Of a stretch of DNA of 64,000 bases, positions 38,901 through 50,900 are shown piece after piece. Below the pieces are notes generated by a model. It did no database searches, had not been told where the DNA came from, and saw only the letters and a program-made list of their open reading frames with translations. The position numbers were made by a program, and so were the translations under genes. Source of the stretch: Odontesthes bonariensis (lineage: Eukaryota; Chordata; Actinopteri; Atheriniformes; Atherinopsidae); contig NC_134515.1 of NCBI RefSeq assembly GCF_027942865.1, forward strand, positions 8,671,339 through 8,735,338, given 5' to 3'. Every line of letters starts with the position of its first letter. Within the stretch, counting starts at the first letter, position 1.

Positions 38901-41900
38901 GGTAGGTAGGTAGATAAGTAGGTAGATAAGTAAGTAGGTAAATAAGTAGGTAGGTAGGTTGATAAGTAAGTAAGTAGGTAAAAAGGTAGGTAGGTAGATA
39001 AGTAAGTAGGTAAATAGGTAGGTAGGTAGGTCGATAAGTAAGTAAGTAGGTAAATAGGTAGGTAGGTAGATAAGTAAGTAAGTAGGTAAATAGGTAGGTA
39101 GATAAGTAATTAGGTAAATAAGTAGGTAGGTAGGTAGATAAGTAAGTAAGTAGATAAGTGAGTAAGTAGGTAAATAGGTAGGTATACAAGTAAGTAGGTA
39201 AATAAGTAGGTAGGTATATAAGTAAGTAAGTAGGTAAATAGGTAGGTAGGTAGGTAGGTAGGTAGATAAGTAAGTAAGTAGGTAAGTAGGTATATAAGTA
39301 AGTAAGTAGGTAAATAGGTAGGTAGGTAGGTAGATAAGTAAGAAAGTAAATAGATAGGTCGGTATGAGAAGGAAATAAAGGGAAAAGGTGATTAATACAC
39401 ACTGTTGTGCTCCCTGAAATATATCATTATCAGCTGTACTGCAATAATTAAAACAACAAGATCTTCAAGCACTTATCTGGGCACTTAAGGCATTTGAAAA
39501 AACTTCTATGATGCATACACACAACTTTAAACACAACAACAATCTTTGACAGTTTTCAGGCTAATAAAGACAGCGTGGGATTATGACCTAATATGCAATT
39601 AGGTCTGGGAAACAGTCTCATATTTGGTTAATTTGCCCACCACAGCTAAAGCCCCTCCACCAAGTCCACCATAAAAGCGCTAAACTGAATTAAAACTGCA
39701 GTTGGTGATGTCTGCAACAGATGTAAACAATCTCCTGCTGATTGTATCCACATGATTTGGAGTGTTTTTGATGCAGTGAGCAAAGCCTGTAGCTACATCG
39801 CCCTCCTCTTCATACACCAACTTCTCTGCTATAACAAGGAGGAATTTTGGGTGTGACTGTTAAAGCTGCAGTCTGCAGGATTTGTTGTTGTCATACGTAT
39901 AGTCCTAATTTTTGGCATTTTCAGAGTTTACATGATCTATCAGAACGCTTGAAGTTGAAAACGGTGACCTCCGTAGTCGCAAAATGCAAGAAATGCTTAT
40001 TTTTTAACCGAAAAATAAAAAGTTATTCAACTTCCTGTCCCGCCCCATGAAAACACATGAGAACTCGTGCACGTAGACGTGCACGCCAGATGCGCTTACA
40101 CGACTCCTCATTCATCAACTCACCTGTCATTTGCGATCATGGAAGACACAGTAAGTAGACTAGCCCGTAATGAAGTTCAATAGTCCAGATAAATAAGCGT
40201 GGGGACGAGCCTACCTTGTATCACGCGTGCACAATCGGTGATTGACAGGCAGCAGAGCCCAGCTCGTAACCTGATTGGTTACCTTTTACCGGTCCGGTCG
40301 CAATTTTGTAAACAAACCTGCTGGCTTTGGAGGGACCTAGCGGGACATATAGGGGACCTAGAGAACTCTTTTTTTTTTTGTATTGGGGTATTTAATGTAC
40401 TACTTTCAGAATCCCCGGACAGTTCCAGGCATTATGCTTGAAAAAGAGTTGCAGACTGCAGCTTTAAAAGAATAAATCGATATAAAAAGAAACAAATAAA
40501 AAAACTAAAAGTAAAGAACAAAAAGAAACAATTCAGAGTGCAATGTCTCCAGGTTATGCAGTGTAATCCTGTCACTCACTCTTAATCTTTTCCTGTTTGA
40601 GCTCCCACTCCTGTCTGAGCTCTTCTCTGAGGCGATTTTCCTCCTCCTGAACAGAAGAAGTTGCCAGAATCAGTGAAGCTTAATGTTTCCAAACATATCA
40701 GATTAACATTTTTATGTAATGCGAGACTTAACTGGATCCATTAGCAGACGACATGACAGCTTTGCCAAAATTTGCCTTTTGCCAAAAGGGCTCATTTAAT
40801 GATCTCTTTATTTATAGTGGTGGCGACAAATATTCATAAGTGAGTTTAGCTTGTTAAGATTCAGCAGAAGAAGTTTCTGTATCATGTGAATTTGTGGCTG
40901 AAAAACCTTATATTTACTGGCCTCTATGCCAACAACTGCTGCTTGCATTTGTCTTGTTCAGCAGATTGCCATTTAAAGCGGTCTTTACAATTAAAATGGC
41001 AAAATGAGGACAAAGCTGAACACACAAAAGACTCCAGCTAGTTTAATGCACATTAACCTCACCTCTCTGTCTCGATCAGGAAGGAAACTGGTGTCCACAT
41101 CTGGATTTTTCCCCAACTTTTTCTTCTTAACTGGAGCATCTTTGAGAAAAGTCAGTAAGATGTCTTCATTTAGAAGAATGGTTAAACATATGTAAAATAC
41201 AATCTACTACCATCAGTTCAGGCCAACAAAAAGAATTCTTATGGAGGAACATGTAATATGTGCAGAATAGGAGAACAGAGGCTGGGTACTGCTGGAGACA
41301 GTGCAGCTAAGGTGCTGTTTACACATACCCGGGTATTTTAAAAAACACATATTTTCTAACCTTCGTTTTCAAAAAAAACTTGGTGCACACAGCCTCGTTT
41401 TAAAAAAGAACCACGTCTACATTGATCCGCATAAATACGCTATCAGGAGCTGTTAAATTACGCCAAGCCTGACGGTGGTATGGCCGGGCTCTGTCTGCCA
41501 ACAGAAGCTCCGCAATTGCTGCTCTCCGCGCCGTAATGCGCCTTTGTTGTTCAATACATTGTATGACTGTAATTTTCAAAATCACACAATCGAGTATAGC
41601 TCTCAACAACAGAAATGCTGCTAGTACCTCCATGCTTGCCAGATAGGGGCGGGGCTCTGTACTATGACGACAACTCCGCATTCCATTCTGAAAACTCCGT
41701 TTTCGTCTCTTTCAACCAGTTTACACACAAACGCTAAACGGAGTTTTTAAATAATCTCCACTTTTGCCGGAGTTTTTTTTTAGCTTCGTTTTCGGAGGAA
41801 AAAACTCCGTTTGTGTATAAATGAAAGGCACAAACGAAGGGAAAGGTCTTCATTTTTCAAAATACCCGGGTATGTGTAAACAGCACCTAAGTGGCTGAAC

Positions 41901-44900
41901 ACTTTCACATATTTTGGAGTTGCCCTGTAATTTAAACTTTTGGTGAGAGAGAGCCACTGAAATACTGTCAACGGTCAGTAGAAAGCGTCATTACTGCTAA
42001 GATAGAAAAGTAAGTCAGTAAGTAGCTGGGTAGGTGAGTAAGTAGGTAGATAGGCAAGTAAGTTAGTAAGTAATTAAATAGGTAGGTAAGTAAATTAGTA
42101 AATAGGTAGGCAGGTTGGTAAGAAAGTAGATCTATAGATAATCAAGTAGGTAGGTAGGTAAGTGAGTAAGTAGATAGGTAGGTTGCTATGTAAGTCAGTA
42201 AATATGTTGGTAAGTAGGTTTCTTAAGACCAAAAGTAGCTAAAGTTAAACAGATTTATGTCTCTGTCTGACTTTTTGGCCCAAATCTGTTGTTTAACTGT
42301 GTAATTTAATTTATGTTATGGTTCGGATGGATGGATTGAACAAAAACCTTTGGAGCGAGTCCAGATCACAAACATCAAACACTCACAATCCTGCTCTTCT
42401 TCAGTTTCCTCGTCTTCCTCCTCCTCATCCTCAGGATTGAAAGATAAACTGGCTATTTTCCTCTTCTGCTCCTCTTTTCTCTTCTTCTCTTTCTGCTTCT
42501 CGAGCTTTCTGCAGAGAAAAAAAACAAACAAACAATGTTATTATTTATGGGGTGTTTGGGTTTTCCGTTTTTCCATGTTCTTGTTTTCCAGCTCACGCCT
42601 CTTTATTTCCTTTGCTCACTTCTGTTAGGAGTTTTCACTTCCTTTTCCTATCAGGTCCACATTGCTCTTTGCCTCAACTGCCGTTCATTTTGTAATCTTG
42701 TCCTGGTTTTACTTTGCTCTCTACCATCTCCTGTGGTCCTACGTCATTGTTTACCGTTTATAGTCAGTATCTCAGTCCATCTATCATTTGCACCTCTTAA
42801 ATTTTGTTCATGCAGTTTTGTTTGTACATGGCTGTTCCTGCCTTGGCAGCACCTTCGTTTTGGATTAAAGCTTAAATAGTTTTCCACTGACCATCTTCCC
42901 CTCCTCCTCCAATAGACCTGCATTTGGGGGTTTTTTTCCACAAGCTTAAAAAGCAAATCATGACAAATCATGACCCATCACAATCAAAGAGCTGATCTCG
43001 TTGGCAAGAAAAAAAATACTGTCGAGACTTGATGCTTTGAGACATTTTTTATGGATTTTGGGATGACTAAAGCTTGACATCACTCGTGTTGTCAATAGAT
43101 CTTTGTAAGTAAAGTTATATAAGCAGAAGCTTGTTCTCCTCATAAAAATTACTCAAGACTTTAAGATATGATTATCAACATTTCAGACAACTCAAAGCAA
43201 TTTGTAATTACAGTAAATTAAAGGGTGCAACAGTTTAAACGCATCTATCAGTACAATAATCAACTTTATTTCCAGACTCAGGGTCCATTTTCAAAAATCA
43301 AAACACAGTACATAGACAATGCATAAAGACAAACAGAAACAAACTTATAAAAGACGCTTGTACCAGTGTTTCCACATGTATGACTGGTATCGCACCGCAC
43401 TAAGCGCAGGATTTGACAGCAGCATAATAAGTTTCTGCAGCCTACCCTTTTTCTACTTAGTCCACAGGGGGGCAGTATACAGAGGGGACAGTATGCCTTG
43501 AACATGCTCATTTTGACACCATCAGTGCACCAGTGAAACTTCCTTACCAGCACGTTAGCTTGTGCATAGAACATGCGGCGCTACCTGTAGATGTCATCAT
43601 CATCACACATTTGGTCAGTAATTATATGTCCCAAATCCTTTGTTTCGTTACTTACAGGTAAAGCCTGCCCCGCCTAATAAAAAGAAGGAAAAGTAAGAGC
43701 CTTGTCCCCCTTACTTTTACATTTAAGCACAACACTTTTCTTGCAGTTGTATTTAACATCAAAAGTCAATCCATAATTGGAACAAACATGTAGCATTTCT
43801 TGCAGCCCAGCACTGCTGGGGGAGAAGATGGCTAGATCATCGGCATACATGAGATGGTTTAGCAGTGCATTCCCAACCATGCATCCTGTCCTACAGGCCC
43901 TCAGTAACATTGAGTTAAATGTTTTCATGTTACTGGTGTTACGTTTTTAAAACTTTAAGTTTAAGTTGTAGGACAACCACAAGGAAGGTGGTTCAGTACA
44001 AGACAGCAACGGACTGACTGAAGGTTTGAGCCAATTGCCTGAAATTATTTCAGTATTGAGCAAAATTCTTGAACCACTTCTCATTTCTTTAATGTTGCCA
44101 GTTAATTTATCGAAATGTGCGCCAGCGCGAATGTAAATACAGCATTTAAGTTCTGACAAGTTTGAAAGTGAATATCTGCTCTGAGCTCCTTTATTCCCCA
44201 GCACAGCCTGAACCCTCTCAGACGAGCTTTCTGTCCTTTCTTTAAGGAGTCTTCAGGAATAGTTCTCCAGGCTTCTTGAAGGACATCCCAAAGCTCTTCT
44301 TTGGATGTGGGCTGCCTTTTGTTCCGTTTTCTGCCAACATGATCCCACACTGCTTCAGTAATGTTGAGCTCCGGGCTCTGGGGAGGATTCATCCCTCCAT
44401 CAGACCTGCTGCCACTGATTTTCAGCCCACTTCTTGTGTCCTTTGGCACAGCTCAGCCTTTTCTCCCTGTTTCCCTTCCTTAAGAACGGCTTCCTGACAG
44501 CCACCCTTCCATGGAGCCCATTTCTGATGAGGCTTGGGCCAACAGCAGATGGATCCCGTTTCCTCAAATGTTTTCAGGACACGCTGCACACCATGCTGAG
44601 ATATGCCAAGTTTTCAGCTAACAGCTCTTTGGGAATCACCTTGTTGGAGCAAAAATACCATTTTCTGTCTGTCAAACTGTTATCTTTGCTGTTCATAGAT
44701 GCAACTAAAGAAATGGGAACAAATGATGCGTCTTTGTGACAAGCTGCTAGTAACAAAAGGCTTTTAGATACTATTTTAAATCAATTTCTTTGTTAAGTTG
44801 TCTGTTACGTGTCGACATTCCTCGAGTTAGATTTTTATGTTTGAATGATTCATAGTTTGGTGTTAAGTGGCTTAACAAAAACACATTCCTCTGAAAATGT

Positions 44901-47900
44901 TCAGGTTTAAGAACTGGACTGAAAATGAGTAAAAAAAAAAAAAAAAAACAGCCAATGTCCAAAACAATTTCTTTAAAAACCTTCAGAAAGCCTGAAGAAC
45001 TTTTGTTCAAGACCACTTCAAAAGAATACAACAATGTCTGTGTCCTTAGAGCAAAACGTAAAGAAATGAGGTGTTTCGACTCTCAGCCAAAAAGAAAGAA
45101 TCCAACCACAAACTGCTCACACAGAGGTATTTGTTTTGTTGGTTTCTGAAACCTGGCAGGGGGCACCTCTGGATCCTCACGGTATAAACAAGTTCCTGTT
45201 TGCCTGATAATGCTCCTCAGTTGCTTTATTAGTTTGAAGGGGGGCTAATGATGTGGTTGAGAACAAATGAAAACACAACAAGATCCAGTAAAGGAACGTG
45301 GGGAAGTTTGGGAAATTGCCCTCAAAAACTTTTCAAAATCAAATTAATTAATCTGTCAATCAAACTTCATTTTCCTGGTTCCATTGCATTTTAATCATTT
45401 CAATCACGACCCCTCCAACAACACCTGTGCTGACGTTTTTAAATCTGAATCCCACCTTCGTAAATAGTTGATGTTATCATTTAGTCAAACAAACAAACAT
45501 TTGATCCTCTTTGAAACAGAAGAACAATAACTAGGGCTGGGCGAGTTTACTCGTTAATTATTTAACGCCAACAAATATTTTATCGCGCATTAGTGCAGGT
45601 TTTATTATTTATTTTATTATTGTATTTAAAATAAAACTAAATGGTAAAAGCTATACACTACTTTTTATGGCTGGCATTAGGGGGGTGACTCTGGGACGCC
45701 AGTGGTCATTGTCTAGCCTCCTGGAGGTGCCGTGGGCCCAAGTAGACGAAACACTGATGAAAGGAAGTTCCCACCTGATGACCCCAATGATATGTTGGTC
45801 AGCACTGCTCACTGGTCTATATTATAGGGAGTAAAGGGAATTACTCACTGAGTCTGGTCCTTTCTTGTGTTTACCTTGAATGAATTTAAATTCCTTTTTG
45901 GATTTTGCGTACAAATGCGATTAATCGTGATTAATCAGGGAAATCATGTGATTAATTCGATTAAAAATTCTAACCGTTGCCCAGCCCTAATAAAACACTT
46001 TGTTGTCATTAACCCATTCAAATCTGATCATTTTATTCTAATTTCTTTAAAATGTTAACAAAAATGAGTATTTACAGTAAAAACTGAATGCTGCTGAATG
46101 CTTTTTTTTTTTTTTTTTTAACTTTCTATGTTAGTAGTTACTACAGAGGCTAAGAAATAAACACAAGAAAAAGGTTTTAGTGTACAGTTTTAAGTTTTGG
46201 GCTTTCAGAAAGCTCTTCAAAAACAAATATTCGGTCTAATCAGGTGACTCACATCTTCAGATATTTAAAAGCTGAATCAGGGGTTTCAGGATAGGTGCCA
46301 GTACTTCCAACCTTCTTATGTAATGGCAGGTATATTCCTGTCGTACTTGTGAAAACTTGTGAAACGTGGGATGTCATCACGCCAAGATACATACTAAGAG
46401 TCCCCTCTATGATCTTCAAAATGAAGCTGTGTAAACCAGTGTGAAAGAGGGTCAAAAAGCTCTCCATAGGATTAGAAACACACATTCCACTTTCAGAAAA
46501 ACACACAAAAAAAAGACAGTTTGTCCTGGACTGACTAAACCAGCCAGCTCAAGAACCCAAAGTTTTCCCTCACAGGATCTGCGTCTTATTAACAGAGAAA
46601 CAGATTGAAATAGACAAAACATGCAAACATCTTGTAACTGAAGGCACATGACGGGACATGTGGTTCTTACAAGGTTAAGTTATTTCATCTAAAAGGTGGA
46701 ACTACCAGCTTCTGAGGCCAAGAGTTGACATGTACATGCATAAATATTTTTTAATCAAGTACATCAGCACCCATCCAGAGTGCAGGTCAAGGAAATGGGT
46801 GGATGGAAGTATATCAGCTTTATCTGCTGGCACCATCTGGAAAAGGATTAAATGTTCGTTGGTCCGAAACTCTTTCACGTGGCTTTAGCCGTACTAAACA
46901 TGCAACCAACAGACTGTTTTCACCAGTGATTCATCTGCAGATGTGGCTGTTTCAATTTGAATAAAAAGGAAAAACAAAAAAAGTAAACAGTAGAAAATAA
47001 ATAAATACAGAAACAAGTCCAAAACTCAAAATGTTTGGATGTCTGTCAGTTCTGTTTGGGAGGAAAAATTAAAAAAAAAGTTGCAGTGTTTCAGCTCAAA
47101 ATGTGAATATTAAAAGTCTGAATGACGTTTATACATCTGCAGACTGGGGCTGGACTTCGGAAGAGGAAAAGCAAATATTAATAAAAAGTAAAGACTCAAT
47201 TTGTTGAAAAACATCCAGAACTTGGTTTAAAAGATTCTTTCAGCCCTGGATCTTCTGTATTTCCACTGAAGGTTTAAGTTAAGGGGGGAATTAAGTTTGC
47301 TTAAGTGTCTCATTTTCAGATTCAGATGCCAATGGGTAATTCTTTTTGCTACAGTGCTCCACTGGAGATATAAGAAGTAAAAATAGTAATATTATGAATC
47401 AAAATACACACATTAAGAACATTAAAATTACTATACAGTAGTTATGGAATTAGAAATAGTATTAGTATAGTATTACAAGAAAATTAGACAAACCAAGTAG
47501 TAAAATGGTAAATTAGAGAGTAAATATACACTATGTACATTTATAAAAACTAGGGCTGGGCAACGATTAAAATATTTAATCTAATTAATCACATGATTTC
47601 CCTGATTAATCAAAATTAGTTTTATTTTAAATGTGTTGCCATATGAATGAAAGTGCCATAACATTTGTTGTGCAAACACACTTTTAACATCAGCATCTTT
47701 CTGTAGTTTTTATGTAGAAGCCTCGCTCCACTGTCTGTTTCCTTGAATGACTTGCTGCTATCAGTTGTGTGTTTTGCCTTGAAGTGATATTTTAGACTGG
47801 AACTACTACGCTGAGAAGACAATTCAACTTGGCAGTGTTTACAGAGGACTTTGGTTCTGTCGACTCCGCCGTCTGGAAGAACTTTAAAATGAAAATGGCC

Positions 47901-50900
47901 GAGTAAAAGTTCCGTACCCTTCTCCATGTTTGGTGGATCCGCCGATTACTTTCTTTTACCAGGCAGAATTCAAAATAGATCTCTTTCCCCCCTTGAGAAG
48001 AAGATAAAGTTTGGATGGCTGTGGTCTTAGGCCTTTTTTGGTGCATTACATCCACCTTGTGGTGGTTGGTTGTATCACATTACTCACAAGTGCCGGTTCA
48101 AAGAAGATAGCAGCTTAACAAGAAAATAGCTGTGTCAGCCATTTCATTTCGACTCAAAATGTGAAGAAAAATCCCTGCGAGTCTATTATGTTTACTGACA
48201 ACTAAACCTGTGGTGTATTACTGAGATGGAGAGGTGTAAAGACAGAAGTAAAACCCTCCCTAAAGGGTTCTGATACTCCCCCAAAATGTCCGTTAAATAC
48301 CTCTTCTGCAACTTTGTGAAAGTAGGAACTGTCAAGGAGAAGATCTTTGTTCCTGAAAAGGGTTTCGGAGGTGAAAACGTGGCTTAAATGGGGCAAACAT
48401 CAATACACTCAGTTTGGCCTGTGTTTTCCTGATGCGGTCCAGAGTCGTGCTGATCGGCGCACACCGCAGGACGGATCATATTAAACTGGAAAAAACTCAC
48501 AGCTGGAGTTCTTTGGACTGCTCCTTCTTGGCCAGCTGTTTCTCTCTTTCCTTTACCAACGCCTCCTGCTTGGCCTTCATGTCATTCAGTGTCACCAAAC
48601 CTGATTAAGACAAAACATAAATAAATAAATAAAGTCACGTCTCCTTTCCACTGTGTTCCGTTGCGTTGACACTTACCAACCGTGCTGGACTTCAGCTCCG
48701 CCTCTACAGCATCGTAGTGAGCTGAGAATTTCTTGTCAATGTTGGACTTGACCATGTTGTCCTTAAAAAACACAAACACACAGCACCGGGTCAGAAACAG
48801 AGTCCGTTGTTTTCCCTTTAACAGGGCACTAATAAATGCAATGTTACTCACACCTACCACAGAAATACATGTGCTCATTCTCACATGCTTGAAACCAGAC
48901 ACATTTAAGTGTTAAGTAAATGTTTATTAGTTTGTGAGTGTGAACTTTTTTAAATAAATGATAGTAAACTTCAGTACAAAGTAGTTGTAGGCGACAATAT
49001 TTCAATTCTGAGCTTTTAATCATCAGGACATAATCAAAGATCATCTGGTCCTATCAGTTCTTAAGATCAATCAGATAAATACAACAAATTACGAGGGTAA
49101 GAAGCAGCCTGGTGAAGCCAATCAAATACACTTGATTGATTATCAACCACATATATAAAAGCAAAAATTTGGGCAGTTTTACTTCAACACTGGACTTGAA
49201 AAATTTAAGAACGTACAAGCATCTAAGGAGTGATGTAAAGATTTTGAAAATAACATGAAGTACGTTTATATGACCTTGGAAAAAAAAAGACTAATTATAT
49301 ATAATATACATAAAAACACTGTTCTGACCGAAATCATACAAAATCAAGCTATAAAACTGGACTAACACACCCAGTTGTTCTCATTCCAACAAGCATATAC
49401 TCATATAACTGGGCTGAAATGGCCCAAAGTTGAATCTTTTTGCGTCTTTTAAAAAAATTTTAAGTGTAAGTGTATATCAATACAGCTGAATTCCAAACAG
49501 AGCTGCTCTTGTTTATTTATTTTTTCATTTCTTTTGTTGGACGGTTAAACACATCAGAGATAGCGACTGAAAATCAGCCCATAGTGTCACTTAAAGCATT
49601 TCCAGACGGTGGCTGTGCTCTAATAAAATCCTGATTTTATAACCACAGCCTCATCTGACAAAACCACCACTCAGGTAACTTAAAGAAAACAATCCTTTGC
49701 AGTCATTTCGGCTGTACTTACATGTACAAAGATCACATACAGAGAAAGTTAGAAACGACAGTCTCTTGTACGTTTTTTCGCACTAAAGACTCTCTTCAGC
49801 CAATACCTTCATTTCCCTTCCACGTGTGAACTGTTACAAGGACAACGGTCCAATTAAAAGACCAAGTCGAGCTGTAACCGTTAACCTAAAATCAGCTTGT
49901 CAGATTATTTAGAAAGCAGAGTGGTTGATGACCAATATCTAATCTTACTGTTTGTTTTCCATCCGTAGAATACAGCGAGGATCATCACTGTTGTGCTTAC
50001 ATTGTGTGTCTGTTTGCTTAAGTAGGTGCATTGATTAATTAAATGTCCAAAAGGTCTCAATTTCATTGTTAAATAGATGCCTCATTCTGGTTCATGGCCA
50101 CCTGCAATAATTGTTGATGCTGATAATATCTCCTGAAGCCATGAAAACAAATCTAAACAGCTGGTATTGACAGATGCCGTATCAGAGTTGCAGCAACCGG
50201 TTGCTTCCCAGTTGCTGTCACATCTGTCAGAGTGCTGCTGCCATCTCCTTTAAATGGTAAACGCTGCTTCTGTTTGGATGTTTGCAAGATGAAGAGCAGT
50301 TTTACACCTCAAGAAATGTCTCAGTCTCCTTAACCATTTTCTGGCACTTTCCCACAGCTGACTCTTTAGGTTTTGCCCGTGTTTATAAAAACTTTAAAGA
50401 TCACTTCAGTTTATTAACTGAACACAAATTCACAACAAAGATCACCCGAAAGCATCTCAAAGCCTGAAGTACATAGCCTGCTAATAAACATAGATCATCA
50501 GTAAAGTATGTATGAGGCTCACAGCTTCTGATGTACAAATTAAAAGGATTTGTATAGAGGGCTATTTGGCTGCTTTTTTTTTGCATTCAGATTACACCAG
50601 ACTGGGTCCTGCATGAGAATCACAACTGAAAGACTGGTCAGATCCAGACTGAATTATTCTGCAAAGGATATAGATCCTTTAAAACACACTTTGTGACGTG
50701 TAAACCGAATACTATTTGTGATTTTTTTTTTTTTTAAAGATCCATAAGTAAGACTAAACCTTGTCAAAATGCAGAAAACTGCCATTTTGCTGTTTTTTTA
50801 AGATGTATATCTGGGATAAAAGGTTTCACAGATCACATATAGTGATTTAAATCATCTTGTCCAGTCCAGAGTCCAGACTAAACATGGAGAAGCAGCATTT

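Larger units (their letters stand above)
33584..39366. repeat. Giant tetranucleotide array (GTAG/GTAA/GATA) in fam50a intron 6
   Basis: About 5.8 kb of almost unbroken 4-base repeats: GGTAGGTAGGTAGATAAGTA, AAGTAAGTAGGTAAATAGGT and close variants. C is rare on the plus strand, so the minus-strand transcript is nearly free of G. The array abuts exon 7 (acceptor at 33,583-33,582) and ends about 1.2 kb before exon 6. Rare variant words (GATTAAT, TCGATAAG, GAAAAG, GGCAAAT) reveal large internal duplications. Minus-strand open frames of 315-418 codons over it arise because neither TAA, TAG nor TGA can form from these units. Confidence 0.98.

Noticed and set aside
33584..39366. CRISPR-like or protein-coding satellite interpretation of the array
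   Set aside because: There are no unique spacers; the units are 4 bases long and the surrounding gene is a vertebrate intron-exon gene.
34575..39402. Open frames of 315-418 codons encoding repeated Tyr-Leu-Pro-Thr
   Set aside because: They follow from the 4-base repeat, whose transcript strand cannot form stop codons. They use non-ATG starts and lie inside a fam50a intron.
42350..42628. Serine-rich plus-strand frame
   Set aside because: It is the antisense shadow of the Glu/Asp-rich fam50a exon 4.
47792..48055. Second reading frame overlapping the BED-finger hAT copy
   Set aside because: It is a shadow of the BED frame in another phase; the same shadow appears in the copy at 54.8 kb.
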